The position numbers were made by a program, and so were the translations under genes. DNA of 64,000 nt, from the NCBI GenBank assembly GCA_001972305.1, contig BDDD01001582.1, positions 203,758-267,757 on the forward strand, given 5' to 3'. Positions 24,020 through 35,535 of this stretch are shown here, in pieces (position 1 is the stretch's first letter; each line of letters opens with the position of its first letter). The DNA comes from Cephalotus follicularis. Lineage: Eukaryota; Streptophyta; Magnoliopsida; Oxalidales; Cephalotaceae. Below the pieces are notes generated by a model. It had not been told where the DNA came from, did no database searches, and saw only the letters and a list, made by a program, of their open reading frames with translations.

Positions 24020-26791
24020 TGTAACACCCCGCGCCGGCAGGGCGGACACGTGGCATTACTCTCAATCCAATATACAATACAATGGTCGGGACTAGCAATA
24101 TAAAAATGCAGAAAACTTAAAACTTTGCAATACATATCATCTGCGGAAGATACAATACACTGATCCATACATACGATGCAATACAATACAAATCCTTTAC
24201 AATATTAGTCTTTTACAATACCAATCTTTTACAATACACTTATCAATCATTCACTACAGTATTACAATATAATACATCATCAATCCTTCAATACAGTATT
24301 TCAATACAATACATTCCAATTTCCACTACAATGTCTCACAATCCGCTCCGCAGTACCCAAGCAGTCATGCGATCAATCAAGTCTTCAGTCCTTCTGTTCA
24401 CTGCTACCTGCTTCCCTACCTATGCCGTACACAAAGGTACAACACAGCCCCACCCTGAAGGATGGGTTAGCCACACTGGCTAAGTAGAAACCTCATGCAG
24501 CATGTATGCATGTACAATGTGCAATATCGGTGATGATCTATACAATATCAATGTGCGGTGTACAATATCAATGCATGACATGGCAAATGCATATGTACTG
24601 TTGGCCTTTGCCACCCCGATTAATCGCTTATCACATGTTATTTTGATGATTAACAAGCGTATATTACGTGTATGCATAAATTCTTTAAGTTATAAATGCA
24701 TTTACTCACTTATCTTGCGTCCCTTCCAACATGTACAATTGGCGATCAGACTACCCGTATGACAGTGGCCCATAACAGAGCATACGGATATGATCTATAA
24801 CAATCAATCAATCAATATCAGACACTCAATGGCGGTGTATGCAACACCCAATCAATCAATCAATATCCTATAGAGCATGCGACCGTTGTCAATACAATGT
24901 CAATCAGTTAGCAGTGATCGATCTCACGGAAGGTAGTCCTTCAAAAGGGTGGGAGATCTATCTACGGTTCTCAGACTGATCAGGTCCGGAACTCATAGAT
25001 CTTCCAGCCTATGGCTGGGTCAATACAGTCTTGATGAGCTACAACCGAGGGAGCTACTGATACCGTTAGGGAGCTACGACCCTCAAGGGAGCATCAATCG
25101 ATAATCAATCGGTATCGCTAGTCAGCGGGTCAATACAATACAATAAATGAAACGATCGACGGAATAGGTGGACAAAGTCAACAACCTAACATGCCGACAT
25201 GAATCATAAGGTCGCTCTATACGATCTATACAATACAATCAATCTGTCAATGCAATATCATTACAATGTCAATAAGCAAAGTTAATGAGTGATGGTGTCT
25301 AATAGAGAAATGGGAACGTGCGTCCATCGTATCGACTTAGACTCGCAGCAACACTTATGACTCAAACAATCGATCAATGTATCAATACAACGTCGAAGCA
25401 AAGTCAATGAGTGGTGGTGTCTAATGGAGAAACGAGAACGTGCGTCCATTTTACCGATTTAGACTCACAACAACACTTATGACTCAATCAATCAATCAAT
25501 TAATCAGTAGCCGCTAGGCGGTGACAATCGAATCGACAGAATATGAATGAATGTCTATTTGGTCAATGAAAGTCACTGAGTCGTCACCTATGGCTCAAGC
25601 TATCACTCTATCAATCTATCAATTCGATCTTTGAAAACCATTGAAAACTGTGATTTAAACGCTTGAATACCTCAAGTGAGGTTCCGGTCAAGCGACAATG
25701 TGAAAAGGGTTAAAAAACCAGCTTTAACAGTTAAAAACTCCATTCAGCCCGAAAGGCATCGATGTCCTTGGCCAAAGACATCGATGCGTATCAGGGCATG
25801 CATTTAAAAACGGTAGAAAGACGTCGATGTCTTTCAAAGACATCGATGTCTTTCTCAATTTGTCCGAAGACGTCGATGTCTTTGGACAAAGACGTCGACG
25901 CGTTTCAATGAAAATGGCCTGGGAATGCGCATCGATGTCTCGCATCGACGCCTTCTCTGGGGAAAGGCATCTCAAGCAAAAGACGTCGACGCCTTTGAAA
26001 GATATCGATGTCTTTGTTAGGAAATCAAGGAGGCTGCATCCTAAAGCACAAGACGTCGATGTCCATGGGCAAAGGGATCGATGTCTTTGCTGGGAATGAC
26101 CGATTTTTCTATAGAAAACCAGTAATTTTCAAGCCAAAACCCAATCAAATCCATTCTTTAAGAAACCAAGGGTTAAAAATCAGTCTTTAAGGTTAGTAAA
26201 ACTAGTTACAACCTTCAATTTAACATTTCAATCTTCCTAGATCCATTAGGTCAAGGAAATCAATAAAAACCCTAGTTTCACAATTCACTTCAATTCAATC
26301 ATTCAATCACTCAATCAATCATACAATTCAATCAATCAATCAATAAAGCAATAGGCAATTCAGTAAAGAAGTCCTACCTTTCACTGAAACTTCATAAGTC
26401 GAGCTTCCAATCACTCAATCCACTACTATGTCGTTCAATCACCAATCCACTACTTGCAATCGCTGTCCTTGTCGATGGATATGCAATTCTGGCTACAAGG
26501 GAGGAATATGGAGGCTCTAGCTAGAGAGAGAGAGGGAGAAGGATAGAGAGAGAGGAAGAAGAATGGGAAATGTGAGAAATGAGAGAAAATAGCAAAGGAA
26601 TTGACTTATATAATCAGTTCGGCCAATTCTTCGAAACCCAACCCAGAATTCTAACTATACATGCATAAAACTAATACAATCTCAATAGGTATAGGAATAC
26701 CTCAATTCAATACAATACAATACGGTCTGATATAGTACAATACGGTACAATGTATGTATGAACAGTACAAAAGGGAATTCGAGTCGTCACA
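24020..26791 (-). mobile_element. Solo LTR, ~2.77 kb, Del/Tekay-like gypsy, nested in the gypsy-derived element
   Basis: The unit has TG...CA ends (TGTAACACCCC at left, GAGTCGTCACA at right) and an exact 5-bp target duplication GTGAA at 24015-24019 and 26792-26796. There is no internal region, primer site or second LTR, so it is a solo LTR. On the minus strand a TATATAAGTC box (about 26605) is followed by a TC-rich leader, and the LTR ends GGGGTGTTACA. Both fit a large Del/Tekay-type LTR in minus orientation. Much of the interior is made of CAATACAAT/TCAATCAAT words. Confidence 0.8.
25745..26095. repeat. Palindromic-word array (CATCGATG / GTCGACG) inside the solo LTR
   Basis: About a dozen copies of an 8-bp near-palindrome (CATCGATG, CGTCGATG, GTCGACGC) are spaced 15-35 bp apart. 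They are often arranged as facing pairs joined by TCTTTGGACAAAGA-like hairpins. They lie downstream of the TATA box and leader in LTR orientation. Confidence 0.8.
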
Positions 26792-28336
26792 GTGAAAATT
26801 TTTTGTATTTTATTGATACTTGACGAGATTACAAAGCAACAAAATTATAAGAAAGAAAAAGAAAAATCTATCCTAGCTTTCATCCCTTGAAGAGATGTCA
26901 TGTACAAAGGGTGGATCCTCGGTTTCTGGGTCAGAAAGAGGCAAGGGAGGATCCTCCGTAACTGGGTCAATAGGAAGCGGATGAGGATCCTCAACAACAG
27001 GCTCAAGTAGAGGATCCTCGGTCACAGGTCCAGGGGAAGGATCCACAGCAGGGACCTCAACAAGAACAATAAGAAGGGGCTCCATGATTAAAGGCTCATG
27101 ACCGGACTCCTCGGTAGGGTCAACGAATGGAACCATGTCACGACCATCGGGCAACCACTCAGGTTACCGAGCATGGCTTTGCTCCTCATCGTAAGCCCGA
27201 AGTGCTTCTTCCTCGGCTTCATCAACGCCATCAGGAAAGAAGTCATACTCAACCACCAAGGGACTGCAGATAATGGAGTTCAACAGAAGCTCCAGGAGGT
27301 ATTCGAACATATTCTGGCAGGCGTAGAACCCCCGGCGAAAATGGGCCGAGGACTTCTTAAAGACCTCTCTGTTGAAATCTTTAGAGGCTTTATAGTTGTT
27401 CACGGCCTGGTCCAGAGCATCCCGGAATTCTGAGGATGCCTTGAAGTCCAGGATATCTCTCTCTACCGTATCCTTGGTTTGAGCATCCTCAAGTTCATGG
27501 AACTTCGCAGTTTTTCACCATAAGCATTCAGTTTGCTTACGAGATCGAGGTTGTGGTTAATTGTGGCTAGTTTAGATCTCCTCTCCCTTGCCACGTCCTC
27601 AAGAGCCTGATTCTTCTCGACGATAATGGACTTCTAGACCTCAAGCACTTCCTCTAACTGAGCACGAGCTGCGTCCAAGGACCTTTTAAGCTCCATGTTC
27701 TCAGCCCCAATGTGCTCATTCAAGGCATTCTCCTCCCTAGCCTTCTCCATAAGAAATCAGGCATCACCCATGGCCTAGGGAAAGAAACATAAAGTTAGCA
27801 AATGAGTAAATATTCCTCTACAAGGGGGGAGATCGAAGGAGTTCTCTTACCCTGTAGCTACTTTGGAAGAGATGGGCCCAAATTTGGCCATATGACCATT
27901 CTCCCTCACCTCAACTTCATGAGGGAAAAGTCCCAGCTTTCCAAGCTCTATGGCCACCCCTGGAGTTTTTAAGCTGACACTCGAGCTGCCTAGCTCTTGG
28001 ACGATTTGCCTTACTTGCTCGAAATCCTTGGGCGGATCAGGAAACTTAAGATCCTGGGAGTTCCCCTTGTTGGTCCCATCTTGAGGATCACCTACCTCCT
28101 ATATCCTTTGCCTTTGGGAAGGATGAGGTAAAGTGTCAATGGCGAGCCTCTTGCCACGTGTAATCTCGGCTCTAACCTCCTCGGCCCTGGCATCCTCGGC
28201 ACCTTCAGTCCTTGCCACCTCGGCAACCTCAGCCTCGGTATCCTCGGCCTCTTGCCTTTCAACCTCGGCCCTATTTCTGGCCTCCTCGGACACAGCCCGA
28301 GCTAGCTTCTCTACTCTGGCCCTGGCTACCCTCTTC

Positions 28337-28672
28337 TGTAATATCCGTGTTATTGTACGGTCGGTGTCTGTGAGCCTACATGGCTTTCTGTCTGTCTGTC
28401 TAGCGGTTGGTCCGTTATCTGGCTTTCATGACATATGCATCACGACATTAACAAATTTTTGTGATTTTATTCTGATGGTTTCTGCATAACAAATAAATTT
28501 TTTCTTACTGTAAATTAAATGATTTTTTTTCTGAAAAGACTGCTGATTTCGGAAATAGGCCAAGTGATACGTCCTAAATATCAAATTTCTGTCCGTATCG
28601 GTTTAATTCTGGGCAAAAACCCAGTCCGTTTTGAGTTGAATATATATGAGAAATGTCAAAAAATTTCTCATT

Positions 28673-28726
<54 letters not shown>

Positions 28727-31194
28727 CCTGACTTTCTGTCTCCTCTCTCCCGTCTCTTTCTACCTTCAGCCTTGTGCCGCCAGCGTCAGTGCCATCTGAC
28801 GCAGGCGAAGGTACCGGCCGAACCGCCATGACCCCCTGAGCACGCGGAGCCCCACCACCACTCCGGCAACAACGCCGTTTGCTCCCGACGAGCTCTTCTC
28901 TCCCAGCCTCTGTTTCGCTTCGTTCCGGCGTCTCCGGTGATCGTCACGGCAAGGTGAGCCCAGTTTCGGACTCCTGACATCGTGGCCGTTCGAACAGTAC
29001 CAGCCCCGACACGTGACGACACCGGCAACGCCGATCAATGGCAAAGGCAGTCGCGGTAAATGCGGTTGTTCCAGCCATATGCGGCAGCTCCACAACCAAC
29101 ACACCTCAGATCTGTGATCCCCAGCCTCCGACACGCCAGATGCGACTTCTGGGACTAACCGATGACGCGTGTGGTTGACATGCGTCGGCCAGTGACGACG
29201 CGTAGGCCCACACGTCGGTGACTTTCTGCTGCCCGTTCTGACAGCTTTCCGACTCCGTTCTCCGCGTTGATGTGATCCGTTCAAGTTCTATTGCGGGATT
29301 CTGACTCTGTGCTCTGTTCCGTTCAATTTCGATAAATTCTGAACTTTTTTCTGTTAGTTCTATTTTCTGTTGAATTCTGTAGTTCTGCATCTGCTTCTGT
29401 GGTATATGAACTTAAATTGTTTATATGACTCGAAATTGGATAACATGGACAACCACTTGGACTTGGACTTGGACTTACTTTAATATTTTCAAAGGGATGT
29501 TTAAATTAAAGGTTTAAAAGATGTTTTTAATAATCTGAATTCTATTTTGTCAATCGTTTTGCTCGATTTTAGATTTCTGACATCTGCATGCATTTTATTG
29601 TATAACGCTTTTCACGTCTTAGTACGTATTTGAGTATGATAGTCTGTCTATTGGCAGATGATCCTGCATTTGAGGTCGGCCATGGAGGCTACCAGTCGAG
29701 GGACTCGCTTGTCTGTACTGTGAGTGGAACGCCTTTCTTTCTTTAAACATTTATTCTGAAATGCTTTTATATGGTTTAAATATTTAAGCGTGTTTGCTTA
29801 CTTGTTTTCTGTATCTGAATGAACTTGATTTTAGTTCATTTCTGAAATCTATTTAAGTTTTAATGTTTTCAAATGCTCGCACGATGATAGTTATACTATG
29901 ACGATATTTTCAGTCATATCTGTACTTGAAAGAAAAACGATTTCTGTATCTGTTTAAATCTGTTTGAAATCTGTTATGAGACATTGGTAATTTCTGTATC
30001 TGTTGAATCTGTTAAATATGTTTAGATGCATGGTGATCTCGGTATTGTATTATATATATATCTGATGCCCATGAAAGGTTTTGTCTACACGTGTATGACT
30101 TTCTGATGATGCTTGGACACGACGGTGTCCTTGCCACTATTTCTGCTGGACGTTCGGCCCGACGGTCCCAGGCGTCAACCTTACCTAGAAGACCCATGGT
30201 ATCTCTATATATTTATTTCTATTTAAACTCTGTTACTATTATATGTATGAAAAATCTGAGGATTTGAATCTGTTTGAAAGAAATTATCTGGTTTTCTGAT
30301 CTGATTTTCTGCTGATTTCTGGAAACTTTGGTTTTGTAAATCGATTTTAGATCTATATTCTGTTTAAGTTGTTTTTGATCTGTTTTATAAATCAGAGTTT
30401 GGACATTCTTCTGTTTCTGAACTTCTGTTTAAATTTGTTTTATACTTTTGTTATATCTTTTCTGCAAAGATATTTATATGCGAGCAAAATTCTGCGGAGT
30501 CTTTTTGTTCCATCTCACTAGTCCTGTGGACTAACCCTCTCCTTTGTTTTCTGTTTTTAGTTCTGACAGGTTAGTCTGCTGAGCTCTATCATCTGGAGTC
30601 AGTCTGCCTGCTGAGGTGAGACCACAAGTGCATGCCTACCAGAGTCAACACATGCATATCATCATTTCATTAGTATATAAATTTATGCATTACTTATGTT
30701 TTTATATAACTGTTTTTGTTTTGTTTAAAAATGGCTGAGCCCTATTCAAATTTTAAGTTTTGTTAATACGGTTGAGGCAAAGCCCAACCCATTACTTATT
30801 TTCTGCTTTTTAAATTGTGATCTGCTGAGGGCTGAGCTCATTTTATAAACTGTTTCCTCCTTCGGGAGTGTGGTTTGTTGAGGACTAAGCAAATTTTATA
30901 ACTGTTTCCTCCTTCGGGAGTGTGATTTTATAAAACTGTGTTTTTCTTTATAGGGGGCATAGTCCGATAAACGAATACTACATGCCCGATTTTCGTAAAA
31001 TTTTAAGAGTTAGAATTATTTTCAGGTTTTTCAAGAAACTTTTATATTTTCTTTTTGTTTTGAAGAATTTCTCTGCTTTAAAAATGTATTTTCTGAAGTT
31101 CTGTTCTGCTGAACCTACGAGGTGAGTCTCTGATGGGAGGCTTGGCCTCGTAGCGGGCGCGACGGATCCCAGTGAGCTGGGTTCGGGCGTGTCA
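28337..31194 (+). mobile_element. Solo LTR, ~2.86 kb, Del/Tekay-like gypsy, nested in the antisense region
   Basis: The ends are TGTAATATCCG and GGGCGTGTCA. The 5-bp target duplication TCTTC is exact at 28332-28336 and 31195-31199. In plus orientation a TATA-like AATATATATGAG (about 28640) precedes a long (TC)n leader and a GC-rich stretch (28.75-29.3 kb), then an AT-rich tail. No internal region or partner LTR is present, hence a solo LTR. It belongs to a different family or subfamily from the LTR at 24020-26791. Confidence 0.78.
28679..28720. repeat. (TC)n microsatellite in the leader of the solo LTR
   Basis: About 42 bp of near-perfect TC, just downstream of the TATA-like box of the LTR. 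Confidence 0.95.
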
Positions 31195-32918
31195 TCTTCA
31201 CTGCTGCAGCTTTACTCTTTTCCAATGCCTCTTTCTTCTTAAGGGCCTGTTGCCTCTGCTCCTCGGGATCAGCAGCCCGGGCATGGTCACGACCAGCCCT
31301 TATGAGGTCCATGGCTGAATCCCGAGATGCCATCACTGCAAGGAATCGCAAGAGAATGGTCAGAAATACATCAAAAGCAAAGAACAAAGGAAAGTTAAAA
31401 ACAAGAATCCAAGGGAAAGCATTATACGGCTCTATCTTTGGATAGTGTCTGAGGACGCAAGATCGTCCCAGGTATCTTGGCCCCTCCCTCTCTCAATCCC
31501 CTAGGGGATCTCCTTATTCAGTTCCAGGCTAACCCTACGACCTGGGGACATGCTTAGCCCAAGTCGCTGTAAGCGGTCCTCAAACACCGCAACATCCACG
31601 CCCTCAGGAGCAAGTACCAGAAGCTTCTCCAGGTCAGCCTTCTTGGCCGTGGTCAAAATTATCCTCTGGTTAAGGCGCACTGTATTCAGGGTGTCATACC
31701 ATGGACAGGGGATGAATCCGGGGAGATTCTTCACCACCTCCCCCTCCAACTCTTGACCAACTTGGTGTTCTAGGCCAATAGTCTAGTCTATTTTTCACGG
31801 GATTTGAAGTAGAAGCCGCGCTTGTTTGGTGAGGCGTTTACGGTGTGAAACTCCTTAAATATCCCCACGGTGGCTGCCACCCCGGACTCCAAGCACCTTA
31901 CTAAGAAACCGATTTTGAATCCCCATGATTGTGCCTGGAGCATCGAATGATGAATTTGATAATGCCCGAGGATGGTCCTGACAAAGGGAGGCAGAGGAAA
32001 CCTCAGCCCATGCTCTAGGGCATCCTGGAACACTACAAAATAACCAGGCTTGCTTTCCGTGACCATCCTAGGATTGGCGGGAATCTCATAGTTCAATCCG
32101 CCAGTGATGGAGTATTCTTTGATTAACTCCGCCACCTTCCTTGGACGAGGCTTGCTTTGGTCAAAATGGGTCCTAAAGACTTGGACCCCGGCCTCGGTCG
32201 AAGCAACGTCGGGAGCGCCCGCAGCAGTGGCTTCCAACCTCAGTATCAAGGGGACGATGGGCCACGGTGACCCCTCCCATCACTTGGGGCACGTCCTCAG
32301 GATTTCTAATAAACCTCTTGGTCTGTTTGGTTCTGGCCAAGGCGCTTTTTGGTGAAAAGGAGAGAAAGAGAGAAAGAGAGAAAGAGACAATGGAACAGGA
32401 GCCTAGAAAAACCTTTGAACAATCAAGAAAAAGTGAAGAAGATCAGTTTACCTGAGTTTTTTTGGTGGTGGAGAAACGAAGAAAATGTTGAGTTTGAAGA
32501 TTGGAAGTGCAAAGGATTCTCAGAGATTCAGAAGGCAAGAAGGCATAAAGAACCCTTCTTCCCAAATGAAAGGGGGATTTAAAGAGCCGTGGGTAGAATT
32601 CAGGCCTTTGGATTCCTTTTGATATGTACGGTGGAGATCGTCCTGTCAAGTCAGGTGCGAGAAACGAAGGGCTTATGCCCGGGAACCGAAGAGTCAGGCG
32701 TGTAAAACTCTTCAACTTCAGCGCAATGATGAGCATTAAATTTGAGAAATACAAAACGGAGGGAATGTTTGTCTTGTAGCGATTATTGAACGGTATGGTC
32801 CAGGTGACCATGCCCAACTTGAGACTTTGATCCACAGACGGTGAGCCTCGCTCAAAGCCGTGCAACAAATGGTCCCCATCCTCTGGTAAGCCCATAGAAT
32901 GGAGACCATATTGGCATA

Positions 32919-33146
32919 TGATACGGTAAAAATTATGCTTAAAGAATAGAGCCACGTGTCCTCGGGCCGCGACGCCAGATGTCCATAAGAGACACAAACA
33001 CGTGGTCAGACGTTACAACTTGAAGCAATAGCACGCCATAACGCTAATGGCGGGAAATTAGGTGGAGATCAGGGAAAATACCGAGATCCTCGGTATCTCC
33101 TTAATGGAACACATATCAATTCCGAAAGTCAAGCATGCAGTTACAA
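32919..33146 (+). repeat. 3' LTR of the gypsy-derived element, truncated
   Basis: It matches the first ~230 bp of the 5' LTR with scattered differences. Similarity stops near 33146, so the right half of the LTR is missing. Confidence 0.78.
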
Positions 33147-34330
33147 TTTGAAGCTAAAAATAAAAATTTCTATCCATAAAACTATTTGTATTATTTACGT
33201 TGTTTCATTAAAAAAAAGTAGTAATTGCGTTGTATACATGATTGATGATAATCATTAATTAATAGTAAAGTCTCTAAAAGGTTATTAAAATTAAAAATTA
33301 AAAACAAAATAGACAACTGTAAATTATATTGCACACTTAGCAACTTAAAAATGATATATTTAAAATTTTATAGGTAGGAAAAAAATCTACATATATTGTA
33401 AGCATAGCAATTTAAAAATTATGTTTTTTCTTCGTTTTTGTTTTAGAGGGGAGAATCACCCAAAAGAAAATTAAAATTTTTTGTTTTGTTTTGTGTTTTT
33501 TAGTTGGGAAAGAGGACTCCTCTAAGAAGAAAAGAGAATTAAATCTATTAAATAAATATGTGATTTGATAACCATTAGGTCAAGCAATACAAATGACAAC
33601 TTCTACTATCAATTATACATGTAACAAACCCTCGATGCTCATTATCTTATTTGTAGTTGTAGTAATTAGATCATATTTTACTCTCAACATTGTGAAATTT
33701 TCGTTAACTATAATGCATATTCTAATTAGTCAATAATGGACCATTTAGTGATTCTATTATCCATGTACTATTAATTGTTCTCTAATTTTTATTCCTACTC
33801 GTTCTCTAATAGTATTCTTTTAGTCTAAAAAATAATGTTATAAACACGAGATATACTACTTATAATTTTTTTTACTTTTTTTTATAGTTATTATTTATCG
33901 TATATTCTTGGTAATTAATATTTTGTTAAACAAATTATTAAAATTTTATAAAATTTGATTGAAAATATGTTAATTATAAATTCTATTCTCTTATTTATTA
34001 TTAATTAATGTACTTTTACATGTGTTTTTATTACTATATATTAACTATTATATATCAAAATTAATCAAGCCCAATATATATATGTTATATGACAAATAAA
34101 TAAAAATATTACTTTTACCTCTCAAATTTAAAAATCTTTAATTTGTCATGCTCTAAAATAAATTCGTTTAAGAAAGGTGTAAGATGCGGAATTGAAACAA
34201 TAAAATATAAACATCAAATTGATTAGTTAATTTTTTTTTAAATTTGAGATTCCAAATTAAATTAAAATGAGTCATATATTATTTTTGTGCAAAAGGAGAA
34301 CAGTGACATGAGTTGAGGTGCATATGATAT
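33147..34330. other. AT-rich intergenic stretch
   Basis: I see no gene, RNA or clear repeat here. Confidence 0.5.
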
Positions 34331-34560
34331 TGATTAGAGATGGCAACGAGGTGGGTAGGGGTTAATATATTACCTGCCCCACCCCTGCTCCGCACTATGG
34401 AATTTCTCTCCCATCCCGGCCCCGCCTCATACTCGGGGATGGATTTCACCCGCATCCTCGCCTCTCAAGAATCCTTTTATCCCCGTATTTGTCCCATTGC
34501 CCCGTCGGAGCAAATCCTTATGAGCGCCACCCCACTTGCAAAAAAACCTGTCACTTGAAA
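34330..34560. repeat. GC-rich transposon-like fragment (GATGGCAACG type)
   Basis: AGATGGCAACGAGG followed by clusters of CCCCGCC, CTGCCCC and CGGGGATGG contrasts sharply with AT-rich surroundings. Such GGGGATGGCA/CCCCGCC-rich ends are familiar from small plant DNA transposons, possibly hAT-like. Only one end is visible. Confidence 0.35.
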
Positions 34561-35400
34561 TTTGGGAGACTTGACCCTACCTCAATGATACATAAAATAA
34601 GAATTGTCATTGAGCTAATATATTTCCTAAAGGAGATATAAGACATAATTAATGACTTATTTCATTATTTTAACTTATATAATATAATACTTAATGCTAT
34701 ATATATTTTATAAGTACTATATTATAGTTAAATAATTGTATAAATGACATAATTGTGTATATGGATTAATAAAAATTTAATCCCAAATAGTGTAAATTGA
34801 AAAAGATTAGAGGATTTGACTCCAATTCAGGTTGAAGGCAAGTTTTCTTCTAATAATAATGGATATGGATAATATGTACCATTATCATCAATCTAAAGTC
34901 ACCTTAATTATTAAATAAAATCAACATTATGTTGAACCCAATTTTTTGAGGTTAGACAATATTTTCTTTAATTCTTAATGTCAATTAATCTTCAATTAAT
35001 GAACAAATTCAATTAATCTTGATTACTTCCAACAAAGCCTACAAATTACAATGTACAATAGAAAAAGCTTAAAAGTTACAAATTTGAACAATTAAGTTGT
35101 ATATTGGTTTTGATTTTTTTTTTACTACAAATTATGTAAACTTAATTACGAAAAAAACAATGCAAATTAAAAAGCAATAATTTCACCTAAAAAACGAATT
35201 TTTTTTTATTGATTCAATGATCCACCTGCAGAGGATTCCTTTTCGGAAAAATTAGAGAGAAATATAAATGAATATTGTATCTTATAAGAAATAGAAATTA
35301 GAAACAGAAGAAGAAGTCACGGTTGGAATTGATTCTCATGGGGTCCCTCCCGCCAAAAGAGTCAAAAAGGTCACAGCCGCCGTTAACCGTGCGCGCAGCA
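34561..35400. other. AT-rich upstream region of the ILK gene
   Basis: I see no gene here. The last ~150 bp hold a GC-richer patch (GGTCACAGCCGCCG) close to the promoter. Confidence 0.4.
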
Positions 35401-35535
35401 CTACTTTACTCTTATATATACTTTTACTTACTTGTCCACCGAATCAAACCAAATCAAATCAAATCAATTGTTTATTCTTTCCTTCTTATCTTCAAAACCC
35501 CCCCAATCAAAACTCCTTTATTATTTCCACACTCA
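35400..35535 (+). promoter_or_regulatory. Core promoter and 5' leader of the ILK gene
   Basis: A TATA box (CTTATATATAC, 35411-35421) lies about 115-125 bp before the chosen ATG. The stretch between is T/C- and A-rich, typical of a plant leader. Confidence 0.55.

Larger units (their letters stand above)
26873..32500 (-). pseudogene. Antisense reading region of the gypsy-derived element (Transposase_28-like), interrupted by a solo LTR
   Basis: Reading leftward, the fragment at about 32.25-31.8 kb carries YFVVFQDALEHGLRFPLPPF and GFLVRC, which resemble the plant 'putative gypsy type transposon' domain (Pfam Transposase_28) found antisense in some Tat-lineage elements. Left of the nested LTR come Ala/Glu-rich, coiled-coil-like stretches (about 28.3-27.5 kb) and a Pro/Glu/Asp-rich end (about 27.15-26.87 kb). 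The region is broken in several places. Function in the living family is unknown. Confidence 0.6.
20568..33146 (+). mobile_element. Ty3/gypsy-derived LTR element fossil (Tat-like, pol not visible) with two nested solo LTRs
   Basis: A 5' LTR (20568-21056, ends TGATAC...GTATCA) and a matching, truncated 3' LTR (32919-33146) bound the element. After the 5' LTR comes TTGGCTCCATTTGTGGGAA, the start of the internal region typical of these gypsy elements. A gag-like region follows at about 21.1-22.9 kb. No protease, reverse transcriptase or integrase is visible. From about 26.9 to 32.5 kb there is coding-like sequence on the opposite strand. Gag plus an antisense frame is known from Tat-lineage plant gypsy elements. 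Two later LTR insertions (24020-26791, 28337-31194) account for 5.6 kb, so the original copy was about 6.9 kb. It is broken in several places. I found no convincing target duplication because the right LTR is cut short. Confidence 0.82.

Noticed and set aside
28133-29284. Long frames of 80-172 codons in the 28.1-29.3 kb region
   Set aside because: They lie in the antisense region or the GC-rich leader of a solo LTR and show no conserved domain of their own.
35323-35535. N-terminal extension of the ILK ORF by 71 codons from an upstream in-frame ATG
   Set aside because: The ATG lies upstream of the TATA box and the extension reads as leader sequence. The family starts near the chosen Met.
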